Source: RGIG6353 sp045535585
GTDB taxonomy: Bacteria; Bacillota; Clostridia; Oscillospirales; SIG627
Assembly: GCA_045535585.1 (NCBI GenBank)
Contig: JAZSLY010000203.1
Coordinates: 1-7,085 of the forward strand
Reading direction: 5' to 3'
Length of the DNA stretch: 7,085 nucleotides
Part shown: positions 1 to 5,971 of the stretch, in pieces
How positions within the stretch are numbered: position 1 is the stretch's first letter
Layout of the letters: each line of letters starts with the position of its first letter
The notes under the pieces: model-generated
Database searches by the model: none
What the model was told of the DNA's origin: nothing
The model's input: only the letters and a program-made list of their open reading frames with translations
Made by a program: the position numbers and the translations under genes

Positions 1-7
1 GTCTCAT
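1..7 (-). CDS. Start of a downstream gene, truncated by the window edge
   Basis: Only the first two codons (ATG AGA) and one further base are inside the window, so the product cannot be named. The start is supported by a strong ribosome binding site, AAGGAGG at 17-23 on the minus strand, nine bases before the ATG at 5-7, and by a candidate promoter (58-63 with 81-86) giving a leader of about 45 bases. It follows the terminator of the radical SAM operon, so it is probably the first gene of a new transcription unit. The reading of this as a gene start rests only on these signals. Confidence 0.55.
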
Positions 8-12
8 TACTT

Positions 13-78
13 GATTCCTCCTTCGTTTTTTGGTCGTGGTTGGCAAACCCACTCCTCATTATAAACGAAGGAGGATTC
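13..78 (-). promoter_or_regulatory. Inverted repeat that can mask the ribosome binding site in read-through RNA
   Basis: The arms at 13-28 and 63-78 are 16 bases long and complementary except for one mismatch, with a 34-base loop. On the minus strand the first arm carries CCTCCTT and the second AAGGAGG. Inside the loop is a smaller imperfect hairpin at 36-52 (GTGG/CCAC with a bulged G). The -10 element at 58-63 sits at the inner edge of the first arm, so RNA starting about 7 bases further on would lack that arm. No T-run follows the repeat on the minus strand. On the plus strand TTTTT does follow, so a plus-strand terminator is an alternative, but no plus-strand gene is visible nearby. Confidence 0.5.
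17..23 (-). promoter_or_regulatory. Ribosome binding site of the downstream gene, inside an inverted repeat
   Basis: AAGGAGG on the minus strand, nine bases before ATG. The site lies inside the arm 13-28, which is complementary to 63-78, so a longer transcript starting upstream would base-pair it. Confidence 0.6.
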
Positions 79-86
79 TTTTTCTA
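58..86 (-). promoter_or_regulatory. Candidate sigma-A promoter of the downstream gene
   Basis: On the minus strand TAGAAA (81-86) and a perfect TATAAT (58-63) are separated by 17 bases. The -35 matches TTGACA at four of six positions. The start of transcription would fall near 50-52. Position after the preceding operon's terminator and before a ribosome binding site supports it. Confidence 0.5.
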
Positions 87-109
87 CTCATAGCTAAAGC
101 TTTTTGGTG

Positions 110-128
110 CCACCAGCACTGCTGGTGG
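110..128. repeat. Small hairpin, 8-bp stem with three-base loop
   Basis: CCACCAGC at 110-117 and GCTGGTGG at 121-128 are perfect complements around a three-base loop. No T-run follows on the minus strand. It is the last of three adjacent hairpins (146-180, 131-143, 110-128) between the radical SAM gene and the next gene. It may assist RNA 3'-end formation or be neutral. Confidence 0.6.
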
Positions 129-130
129 TT

Positions 131-143
131 GCTTTGACAAAGC
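131..143. repeat. Small hairpin, 5-bp stem with three-base loop
   Basis: GCTTT GAC AAAGC, a perfect short palindrome with a triloop, just after the T-run of the operon terminator. Too short to act alone; notable as part of the run of hairpins. Confidence 0.4.
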
Positions 144-180
144 AAAAACAGTTGTGAAAGCGAGGCTTTCACAACTGTTT
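144..180 (-). terminator. Intrinsic terminator of the four-gene operon, overlapping the last codons
   Basis: On the minus strand positions 180-166 and 160-146 form a perfect 15-bp stem. A further C-G pair leaves a triloop, and the base run continues TTTTT at 148-144. The TGA stop of the radical SAM gene (169-171) is inside the left arm, so ribosomes ending translation would cover the stem's first half. The plus strand has only a weak T-run on the other side, so termination is mainly in the minus direction. Confidence 0.85.
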
Positions 181-1011
181 ATCAAACCTTTTGGCATATG
201 AGCACCTCTTACAAAGAGGCTCTGTGGCACGGCGAGTGCTGAAGCCGTCGTAGATGGCGCGCGCCTTATGAGAAGAAATAATCTCGTCAAGCTCGGCTGA
301 AAAAATATTGCCAAGTGCTATATCCCCCTCGGCATCGAGACAACAGGGAACAACCGTTCCGTCGGAGAGTATGGCAATCTGGTCCCGAAGCCCCATACAA
401 AACTGCGGGGAGACCACCTCTGCATTCATATCAGGCCACTCAAAACGGGTAGCGTAATTCAAGAAAATATTCTCGCCAAGGGTAACGTCGCCCACCCTAT
501 CAGCCCTGCAATCAACGCCGAAGGCAGTGGACAGAAGCCCTTGGACAAAGGCGTTTTCGTCCTTTCCCTCACTAAAATTCCAGAGTCTGAAGCTGACGAT
601 GATGCCCTTTTCTGATGCCGCCTTGGCAAAAGACACCAGTCTTTCAACATACGCTCTTTTATTCTCTTCGTCATCATTTTCAAAGCTGTGCAGAGATATC
701 TGCACCTTATAGACGCCCGTTTCAAGAAGCGGTAAGAGGTCGTAGGTGCCATTGGTGGTTATAGTGACCTTATATCCCCCGTCGGTTGCCACACGGACAA
801 AGTCAAGTATTTCCCCGTGGCTCATAGGCTCGCCGAGAACGTGGAGATAAATATATTCCGTAAAGGGCTTTAACCTATCAAGGACGAGTAAAAACTCGTC
901 CTTCGTCATTTGTCTTGGTTTTCTTTTAGTGCCGTGGCAAAAGGAACAGCTTTTATTGCAGGTATTGGTAATCTCCACGTACGCTTTCGCAAATCTGTGC
1001 TTTTTAGCCAT
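169..1011 (-). CDS. Radical SAM protein with half-SPASM C-terminal domain, function unknown
   Basis: Predicted cytoplasmic iron-sulfur enzyme of 280 residues. The radical SAM cluster motif CNKSCSFC is at residues 18-25 (Cys18, Cys22, Cys25). It is followed by GEP at 60-62 and TTNG at 85-88, as in SPASM-type radical SAM proteins. The C-terminus has Cys205, then 12 residues, Gly218, four residues and Cys223 within DGTVVPCC, and later Cys267-x2-Cys270. This matches the first part of the SPASM pattern (C-x9-15-G-x4-C, gap, C-x2-C), but the protein ends ten residues later without the remaining cysteines, so one auxiliary cluster rather than two is expected. Related proteins modify peptides or act as anaerobic sulfatase-maturing enzymes. 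No precursor peptide or sulfatase gene is visible here, so the substrate is unknown. The ATG overlaps the galM stop by one base (TAATG), with GGAG at 1017-1020 as ribosome binding site. It is the last gene of the operon. Confidence 0.88.
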   Translation of the reverse strand: MAKKHRFAKAYVEITNTCNKSCSFCHGTKRKPRQMTKDEFLLVLDRLKPFTEYIYLHVLGEPMSHGEILDFVRVATDGGYKVTITTNGTYDLLPLLETGVYKVQISLHSFENDDEENKRAYVERLVSFAKAASEKGIIVSFRLWNFSEGKDENAFVQGLLSTAFGVDCRADRVGDVTLGENIFLNYATRFEWPDMNAEVVSPQFCMGLRDQIAILSDGTVVPCCLDAEGDIALGNIFSAELDEIISSHKARAIYDGFSTRRATEPLCKRCSYAKRFDKQL

Positions 1012-2054
1012 TATTTCTCCACGCTGAATCTGTATTCGGTGGTGCTATGGTACTTGTCGCCCTTTTTAAGAACGGTAGACGGAAAATGGGAGAAATTGGG
1101 GGATGCAGGATAGTGCTGAGTTTCAAGGCAAAGTGCGCCGTAGTTCTGATATTTCTTTTCGCCCTTGCCGTATGGCGCGTGGTCGTTTACTATTCCATTA
1201 CCCGTATAAAGCTGAACGGCAATCTCGGTGGTATAGCAATCCATTTTAATTCCCGTAACAGAGGAGGAAAGGGTTGCAAAATGCTTCATTCCGTCAATAC
1301 CGTCGGGGAAAATCATATTGTGGTCGATGCCGTTGAACGCCTTCACCTGAGGATGCTCAGCAAAGATTACGTCCTTCATAAGACGGGGTGTGCGAAGGTC
1401 AAAAGGAGTTCCCTCAACGCTTGCTATCTCGCCCGTGGGGATAACGCCCTTGGCGCAGGGAGTGAATCTATCTGCAATCAGGGTGAGAGTAAGGCTTTCT
1501 ATTCCTTCTTTGCCCTCTCCGTTAAGGTTGAAGTAGGAGTGGTTAGTAAGATTTACGGGTGTATCCTCGTCGCTCTCCGCTTCGTAGTCGATTACAAGAC
1601 CAGAGCTTTCGGTAAGGGTATATTTCACGCTCACCTTCAAGGTGCCGGGGTATCCCTCCTCCTCGGGAGGACTGATAAGGGTCATAACCACGCTGTCACC
1701 AACCACGGCAGACTCGAGCACACGGCGTGCAAAGGTGCCGTGAAGGTGGTGGTTACCGTTATTGGCTGTCAGGGTGTAGGTTTTCCCGTTGAGGTCAAAG
1801 GTTGAATTTATAATTCTGTTGCCGTATCTTCCAATAAACGCGCCAAAGTACGAGGAGCCCTTTTCATAGCCCTCCATATCATCGTATCCCAGCACAACGT
1901 CGGTAAGGTTGCCGTTCTTGTCGGGTATTTCGATAGACTTTATAACGCCACCCCAGCTTAAAACAACTACTCTTACACCACTTTCGTTTTCAAGGGTGTA
2001 GGAATAGACCTCTTCACCAAGGGAAGTTTTTCCGAATAATTCCTGCTTTATCAT
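1011..2054 (-). CDS. galM: Aldose 1-epimerase (galactose mutarotase)
   Basis: A 347-residue cytoplasmic enzyme expected to interconvert alpha and beta anomers of hexoses such as galactose and glucose. Family signatures are GRYGNRI at 75-81, NHHLHG at 101-106 (His105 aligns with the first catalytic histidine), NLTNHSYFNL at 168-177 (His172, catalytic acid), GIDHN at 242-246 and LETQHYPASPN at 310-320 (Glu311, catalytic base). The length is normal for the family. After LHG the usual Gly and the following GFDK-type loop are replaced by a shorter TFARRVL, so sugar preference may differ from the classical enzyme. The start has AGAGGT at 2061-2066, seven bases before ATG. The gene lies 26 bases after the small membrane protein gene and overlaps the radical SAM gene by one base. 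No other galactose (Leloir) gene is in the window. The enzyme class is secure; the exact substrate is not. Confidence 0.93.
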   Translation of the reverse strand: MIKQELFGKTSLGEEVYSYTLENESGVRVVVLSWGGVIKSIEIPDKNGNLTDVVLGYDDMEGYEKGSSYFGAFIGRYGNRIINSTFDLNGKTYTLTANNGNHHLHGTFARRVLESAVVGDSVVMTLISPPEEEGYPGTLKVSVKYTLTESSGLVIDYEAESDEDTPVNLTNHSYFNLNGEGKEGIESLTLTLIADRFTPCAKGVIPTGEIASVEGTPFDLRTPRLMKDVIFAEHPQVKAFNGIDHNMIFPDGIDGMKHFATLSSSVTGIKMDCYTTEIAVQLYTGNGIVNDHAPYGKGEKKYQNYGALCLETQHYPASPNFSHFPSTVLKKGDKYHSTTEYRFSVEK

Positions 2055-2080
2055 TTTTCTACCTCTGCTTTCTGTTTCAT

Positions 2081-2608
2081 TTATTCGCCTTTGTCGTTTA
2101 TGTTTGCGGCAGTCGTACTGTCTATAAAAACTGCCACAAAATATATAAAGAGTCCCACGACAGCCATAGACCAGCTATGAGTGCCCTTGGGCGCACTCGT
2201 GTCAAGGAACACGAAATACGCAAGCTTCTTGATTAAAGGCACAAGGAGCGCCTCTCCGATAATAACGTAGGAAAGCTGGCGAAGCTTGACGGTAGCCTCC
2301 GACAAGCTCAGCGTCTCGCAAAGCTTACCGAAAAGGTCGGCACAAAGCTTCAATACCAAATATAAGCAAATAAGGGAGAGAATTCCGCCTGCAAGCTCGA
2401 AAAGGCTTTGGGGATTATTGTCGATATTTGAAGTAAAGGGAACGTAAAGCTTTATTGTAGAAAAGAACTTTAAAAGCTTACCGGGCATCAAGGTCTGCCA
2501 GGTGAAGAGCAAAAACTCCACGCCAATCAAAATAAGCGTCACTATCGACAAAATGAAGGATGCTACCTTAAACCTTGACAAATACTTTTTTAATCTTTCA
2601 ATACTCAT
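2081..2608 (-). CDS. Small four-helix membrane protein, possibly DUF2975-like
   Basis: A 175-residue protein of unknown function. Four hydrophobic stretches are visible at about residues 15-37, 68-90, 112-134 and 145-163. A basic N-terminus (RLKKYLSRFK) suggests a cytoplasmic start. The middle part, after the second helix, has a charged segment ending in VKLRQLSYVI. Its spacing and layout resemble DUF2975 membrane proteins, but this is a judgement from appearance and no motif settles it. There is no signal peptide and no catalytic motif. Its start overlaps the stop of the FAD oxidoreductase gene by four bases (ATGA), with AAGGA at 2615-2619, so translational coupling is likely. It ends in a hydrophilic tail (NINDKGE). 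A role linked to the oxidoreductase cannot be inferred from sequence. Confidence 0.75.
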   Translation of the reverse strand: MSIERLKKYLSRFKVASFILSIVTLILIGVEFLLFTWQTLMPGKLLKFFSTIKLYVPFTSNIDNNPQSLFELAGGILSLICLYLVLKLCADLFGKLCETLSLSEATVKLRQLSYVIIGEALLVPLIKKLAYFVFLDTSAPKGTHSWSMAVVGLFIYFVAVFIDSTTAANINDKGE

Positions 2609-4206
2609 AACTGATCCTTTCTTTTCACTATCATCTCCGCCACGAGAACTCCGTCCACGGCAGATGAAATAATTCCGCCCGAATAGCCTGCGCCCTCTCC
2701 AGCAGGGTAAACTCCCTCAATGCCAATGGTGTCAAGGCACTCCCGCCTCAAAATTTTCACGGGGGCGGTAGAGCGCGTTTCGGGTCCCGTAAGTAAGGCA
2801 TCGCTCACGTTGTAGCCATTCTTATATTCGCACATATTTTTTATGCCCTCACGCAGACTCTCTACAATAAACGGGGGCAAATACTTTTCAGGCTTCACAA
2901 AGGCAGTCCCCGGGCGATAGGTTGGTAAAACCTCGCCGAAAGCTCTGCTTTCTCCGCCACGTAAAAAGTCCTCAAGTCTTATAACGGGGGCAAAGTAATT
3001 CCCCCCTGCCACAGAAAACGCTCTGCGCTCGATTTCCCTTTGAAATTCAACCCCTGCAAGAGCGTGGGAGGACGGGAAATCCTTTGGCGTCACACTAACG
3101 AGAAGCGCCGTGTTGGCGTTGGCGCCGTCCCTTTTGAAGTTACTCATTCCGTTGGTGCAAATACCCTCCTTTTCGGAGGTGGCAGGAACTACGAAGCCTC
3201 CGGGGCACATACAGAAGGTATAAAGGCTTCTGCCGTTATCAAGGTGGGTCACCATTTTATAATCGGCAGCACCCAGCACGCTTGCGAGAGAGGCATCGCC
3301 GTATTCTATTTTGTCAATAGTGCTCTGCCTGTGCTCTATTCTCACACCCACGCCAAAGCCCTTGGGCTCCATTGGAAAGCCCTTGTTATAGAGCATTTCG
3401 TAGGTGTCCCTCGCGCTATGCCCGATAGCAAGCACGAGAGTGTCGGTGGCAATTTGGAATAGCGCGCCGTCCTTGGTGTAGCTGACGCCGCGGAGCTGAC
3501 CCTTTTCTATATCAATATCCACAAGCTTCGCGCCGAAACTGACCTCTCCGCCCAGAGAAATAATCTTACGGCGCAGATTTACAATGACCCGTCGGAGAAC
3601 GTCGCTTCCCACGTGGGCTTTTTCCAGATACTCTATACTCTCGTCGGCACCTGCCTTCACAAGCTCCGACAGTATCATTCGCTTGACTTTGTCTTTATAT
3701 CCTATTTTCAGCTTGCCGTCGGAAAAGGCGCCTGCGCCTCCCTCGCCAAACTGTATATTGCTCTCCTCGTCAAGAGAGCCGCCCGACATAAAAGTCTCTA
3801 CTTTCTTCTCTCTTTTCTCGCTCTCCTCTCCCCTTTCCAGAACTATGGGGGAAAGCCCTGCCTTTGCCAGAACGAGAGCCGAAAAAATTCCCGCAGGCCC
3901 AAAGCCCACCACTACGGGTCGGTGAGTGCTTTTCTTTGCCACGGGGAAAGCGTACAGTGCGTCGGTGACGCTTGACACACCCTTTTTTCTCAAAATCAAG
4001 GCGCATTTTTCCTCGGTCTCGGGTGCGAGACGGCAAAGAAAGGTTGCCTTGAAATGTAGCTCCCCTCCGTCCTTTTCAAGAGCACGGCGGTCAAGGGATA
4101 TTTCAAGAAGCTCGGAAGGAGAAACGCGGAGACGCTCTGACAAGGTTTTTTTAATAAAAGTATCGTCGTAATCTAATGGCAAAGTAATATTTACAACCTT
4201 TAGCAT
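2605..4206 (-). CDS. FAD-dependent oxidoreductase of the COG2509 type
   Basis: A 533-residue soluble flavoprotein. After an N-terminal domain of about 95 residues comes the dinucleotide-binding fold: GFGPAG at 101-106 and LERG at 123-126, where Glu124 would bind the adenosine ribose. The segment FGEGGAGAFSDGKL at 153-166 is characteristic of this uncharacterised family (FAD-dependent dehydrogenases of COG2509). The C-terminal part has GPETRSTAPVKILR and then VYPAGEGAGYSGGI, the second FAD-contacting region. Length and domain order agree with the family, whose substrate is unknown as far as I know. There is no signal peptide. The start is well supported by GAAGGAGG at 4213-4220 and a consensus promoter at 4237-4265. 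It is the first gene of the four-gene operon and overlaps the next gene by ATGA. Family membership is confident; no reaction can be assigned. Confidence 0.9.
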   Translation of the reverse strand: MLKVVNITLPLDYDDTFIKKTLSERLRVSPSELLEISLDRRALEKDGGELHFKATFLCRLAPETEEKCALILRKKGVSSVTDALYAFPVAKKSTHRPVVVGFGPAGIFSALVLAKAGLSPIVLERGEESEKREKKVETFMSGGSLDEESNIQFGEGGAGAFSDGKLKIGYKDKVKRMILSELVKAGADESIEYLEKAHVGSDVLRRVIVNLRRKIISLGGEVSFGAKLVDIDIEKGQLRGVSYTKDGALFQIATDTLVLAIGHSARDTYEMLYNKGFPMEPKGFGVGVRIEHRQSTIDKIEYGDASLASVLGAADYKMVTHLDNGRSLYTFCMCPGGFVVPATSEKEGICTNGMSNFKRDGANANTALLVSVTPKDFPSSHALAGVEFQREIERRAFSVAGGNYFAPVIRLEDFLRGGESRAFGEVLPTYRPGTAFVKPEKYLPPFIVESLREGIKNMCEYKNGYNVSDALLTGPETRSTAPVKILRRECLDTIGIEGVYPAGEGAGYSGGIISSAVDGVLVAEMIVKRKDQL

Positions 4207-4236
4207 TTTCCCCCTCCTTCTTTTTTACCAAAAGTA

Positions 4237-4265
4237 ATTATACAACATTATATACTTAATTTCAA
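4237..4265 (-). promoter_or_regulatory. Sigma-A promoter of the oxidoreductase operon
   Basis: On the minus strand TTGAAA (4260-4265) and TATAAT (4237-4242) are exactly 17 bases apart. A second TATAAT at 4247-4252 has no well-placed -35. The -35 starts four bases after the T-run of the upstream terminator, so that T-run provides an A+T-rich stretch just upstream of the promoter. Expected transcription start is near 4230, giving a leader of about 24 bases. Confidence 0.8.
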
Positions 4266-4269
4266 GAGC

Positions 4270-4312
4270 AAAAAAATAAGCAGATGTAAAAACTTCGTTT
4301 TTGCATCTGCTT
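4270..4312 (-). terminator. Intrinsic terminator of the amino-acid ABC transporter operon
   Basis: Arms 4278-4293 and 4297-4312 form a 16-bp stem with a triloop. One internal pair is a C/A mismatch in the minus-strand RNA and a G-U wobble in the plus-strand RNA. On the minus strand the stem is followed by A and seven T (4276-4270). No T-run abuts it on the plus strand. It separates the ABC transporter operon from the promoter of the oxidoreductase operon. Confidence 0.85.
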
Positions 4313-4330
4313 GTTGTCACCGCTTTTTAC
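4313..4330. repeat. 18-bp direct repeat, copy 2
   Basis: GTTGTCACCGCTTTTTAC, identical to 4420-4437. It directly abuts the terminator stem of the ABC operon. Confidence 0.8.
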
Positions 4331-4333
4331 GTC

Positions 4334-4350
4334 AAAGGGCACAGCCCTTT
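4334..4350. repeat. Hairpin, 7-bp stem with triloop, next to the second direct-repeat copy
   Basis: AAAGGGC ACA GCCCTTT is a perfect stem-loop. It lies in the 3' untranslated part of the ABC operon, three bases from the direct repeat at 4313-4330. There is no T-run on either side, so it is not a terminator by itself. Confidence 0.55.
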
Positions 4351-4419
4351 CTACCTATAAAATGCGATTTATTGAAATTTTATGCTTTGTAAATCTAAAA
4401 CTTAAGATTCCATTTTCCC

Positions 4420-4437
4420 GTTGTCACCGCTTTTTAC
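4420..4437. repeat. 18-bp direct repeat, copy 1
   Basis: GTTGTCACCGCTTTTTAC, identical to 4313-4330, offset by 107 bases. It begins four bases after the stop codon of the ABC ATPase gene in the direction of transcription. The 89 bases between the copies are A+T-rich, with the hairpin 4334-4350 and weaker inverted repeats (for example 4357-4363 with a later ATTTTAT). Confidence 0.8.
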
Positions 4438-4441
4438 AGCC

Positions 4442-5218
4442 CTAAAACGTGGGCTTTGTCAAGAATTCCTGTAGCCTGCGGCTCTTGGGCGAATTGAAAA
4501 TTTCGTCGGGAGTGCCTGCCTCCTCGACCACGCCGTCGGACATAAATATAATTTTATCCGAAACGTTCTTCGCAAATTCCATTTCGTGAGTAACTATTAT
4601 CATAGTTCTGTCCGCACTTTTAAGTCCCTTTATAACACGAAGCACCTCGCCCGTAAGCTCGGGGTCGAGAGCAGAGGTAGGCTCGTCAAAGCAAAGAATA
4701 TCGGGAGAAAGTGCAAGAGCGCGCGCTATTGCCACTCGCTGACATTGACCGCCTGAAAGCTGGCAGGGATAATAGTCGTATTTGTCGGAAAGCCCCACCG
4801 CATCAAGAAGATGCTTGCATTTCTTTTCAATTTCCTCAAGCGCCTCTTTTTTCTCCGCCTTTGGCATTGACCTCGGAAGCTTCAATTCAAGGGCAAGCAT
4901 AATATTCTTCAGCGCAGTATACTGTGGGAAAAGGTTGAAGGATTGGAACACCAGACCGAAATGAAGTCGGCGGCGTCTTATCTCCTCGTCCTTCAGCTTG
5001 TGAGTTCTGTCGTCGAAAATAGTCTCGCCGTTTATTACTATCTCACCGCTGTCTGCCGTCTCCAGAAAGTTGAGACAGCGAAGAAGAGTTGTCTTACCGC
5101 TACCCGATGAGCCGATTATGGAAAGCACCTCACCCTTTTCGAGAGAAAAGTTGATACCCTTCAGGATTTCGGCATCGTCAAATTTTTTCTTAATTCCTTT
5201 TACTTCTAAAAACGCCAT
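4442..5218 (-). CDS. Polar amino-acid ABC transporter, ATP-binding protein
   Basis: A 258-residue ATPase that would power amino-acid uptake, bound to the inner face of the permease. Visible motifs are Walker A GSSGSGKT at 36-43, the Q-loop glutamine at 91 (VFQSFNLFPQ), the signature LSGGQ at 153-157, Walker B ILCFDEP at 173-179 with catalytic Glu178, the D-loop SALD at 181-184 and the switch histidine at 210 (VTHEMEFA). All are intact. The residue after LSGGQ is Cys where the GlnQ/HisP group usually has Gln. Length and the FQxFNLFP segment fit the polar amino-acid (PAAT) subfamily. The start has GGAGG a few bases before ATG, and the gene follows the permease by nine bases. It is the last gene of the operon, before the terminator at 4270-4312. 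The subfamily is secure; the amino acid carried is not. Confidence 0.95.
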   Translation of the reverse strand: MAFLEVKGIKKKFDDAEILKGINFSLEKGEVLSIIGSSGSGKTTLLRCLNFLETADSGEIVINGETIFDDRTHKLKDEEIRRRRLHFGLVFQSFNLFPQYTALKNIMLALELKLPRSMPKAEKKEALEEIEKKCKHLLDAVGLSDKYDYYPCQLSGGQCQRVAIARALALSPDILCFDEPTSALDPELTGEVLRVIKGLKSADRTMIIVTHEMEFAKNVSDKIIFMSDGVVEEAGTPDEIFNSPKSRRLQEFLTKPTF

Positions 5219-5227
5219 AAGTCCTCC

Positions 5228-5869
5228 CTATACCTTATAGTAGGACAGCTTCTTTTCGATATATCCGAAGAGAAGTGTCAGAATGCCGCAAAACGCAAGG
5301 TAGAATACGCCTGAATAAAAGAGAGGCCAAAGAATTCCCGCGCTGTTCATAAATCTCTTGGCATTCCAGGTAATTTCGTAAATCATAATGGTATTGGCAA
5401 GGGCTGTGTCCTTAACCAGTGTCAAGAATTCGTTTGACATGGGAGGAATAATTCTCTTCACTACCTGCATAAGCACGACCTTGAAGAAAATCTGCGACTT
5501 GGTCATACCAAGCACCTCACCCGCCTCGTACTGACCGCGGGGTATAGATTCAATTCCACCTCTGAAAATCTCGGAGAAATAGCAGGAATAGTTAATTACG
5601 AAGGCAATCATTACGGCGATAAAGGTGCTCATACCCTTGATGCCGATAAGACCCGGTCCGAAGCCGAAGATTATAAGCTGGAGCATAAGAGGCGTTCCTC
5701 TTATTATCCAGATAAAAGTCTTCATCGGCCACTGTATCACCTTCACCTTTGACATTGAAGCAAAGGAAATAATAAGCCCCAGAGGAAGCGACATAAGTAA
5801 TGTAAGCCCGAAAATTTTCAGGGTCATAACAAAGCCTTCAAGAAGGCTCATCGTTACTGTAATAAACAT
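5228..5869 (-). CDS. Polar amino-acid ABC transporter, permease
   Basis: A 213-residue membrane protein of the GlnP/HisM type. From the ATG at 5867-5869 it has hydrophobic spans at about residues 12-37, 50-75, 80-98 and 178-203, and a likely further one in between. RGTP at 57-60 is typical of the subfamily, and the EAA loop that contacts the ATPase is EAGEVLG at 115-121. An in-frame extension to 5911 exists but starts with TTG inside a stem-loop and has no ribosome binding site. The ATG at 5869 has AAAGG seven bases upstream and gives the usual family length, so I chose it. A single permease gene suggests a homodimeric channel, as in GlnP-type importers. It follows the binding-protein gene by 97 bases and precedes the ATPase by nine. 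Confidence 0.93.
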   Translation of the reverse strand: MFITVTMSLLEGFVMTLKIFGLTLLMSLPLGLIISFASMSKVKVIQWPMKTFIWIIRGTPLMLQLIIFGFGPGLIGIKGMSTFIAVMIAFVINYSCYFSEIFRGGIESIPRGQYEAGEVLGMTKSQIFFKVVLMQVVKRIIPPMSNEFLTLVKDTALANTIMIYEITWNAKRFMNSAGILWPLFYSGVFYLAFCGILTLLFGYIEKKLSYYKV

Positions 5870-5911
5870 TTTTTTACCTTTAACACTTTCTGTGTCTAAT
5901 ATATAACGCAA

Positions 5912-5942
5912 AGTAAAAGGCAGAATTTTTCTGCCTTTTACT
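5912..5942 (-). promoter_or_regulatory. Intercistronic stem-loop between binding protein and permease
   Basis: Arms 5912-5924 and 5930-5942 make a perfect 13-bp stem with a five-base loop. On the minus strand the descending arm ends in CCTTTTACTTTG, a broken T-run, so it could be a leaky terminator or an RNA-stability and processing structure. Such structures after a binding-protein gene commonly keep its mRNA in excess over the permease mRNA; that role here is inferred from position. Confidence 0.65.
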
Positions 5943-5949
5943 ATGTTAC

Positions 5950-5971
5950 TCTAATTGAAATGCGAATTAGA
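5950..5971 (-). repeat. 7-bp inverted repeat over the binding-protein stop codon
   Basis: TCTAATT (5950-5956) and AATTAGA (5965-5971) are perfect complements with an eight-base loop. They span the TAA stop at 5967-5969. A weak stem just before the stronger stem-loop at 5912-5942. Confidence 0.4.

Noticed and set aside
84..314. Minus-strand 76-codon frame overlapping the end of the radical SAM gene and its terminator
   Set aside because: It runs through the terminator and two hairpins in another frame than the real gene, and its composition is not protein-like.
1047..1805. Long plus-strand open frame (252 codons) opposite the epimerase gene
   Set aside because: It lies wholly opposite galM, which has intact catalytic motifs and a ribosome binding site. 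The antisense protein is of no recognisable family and its openness follows from galM codon use.
3040..3462. Plus-strand open frame of 140 codons opposite the FAD oxidoreductase
   Set aside because: Antisense shadow of a well-supported family gene, with no ribosome binding site or recognisable product.
4362..4445. Plus-strand 27-codon frame in the ABC/oxidoreductase intergenic region
   Set aside because: No ribosome binding site, runs through the direct repeat, and ends inside the stop-codon region of the opposite gene.
5870..5911. N-terminal extension of the permease to a TTG at 5911
   Set aside because: No ribosome binding site, the codon abuts a strong stem-loop, and the extra 14 residues are not typical. 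The ATG at 5869 has AAAGG and gives the family length.
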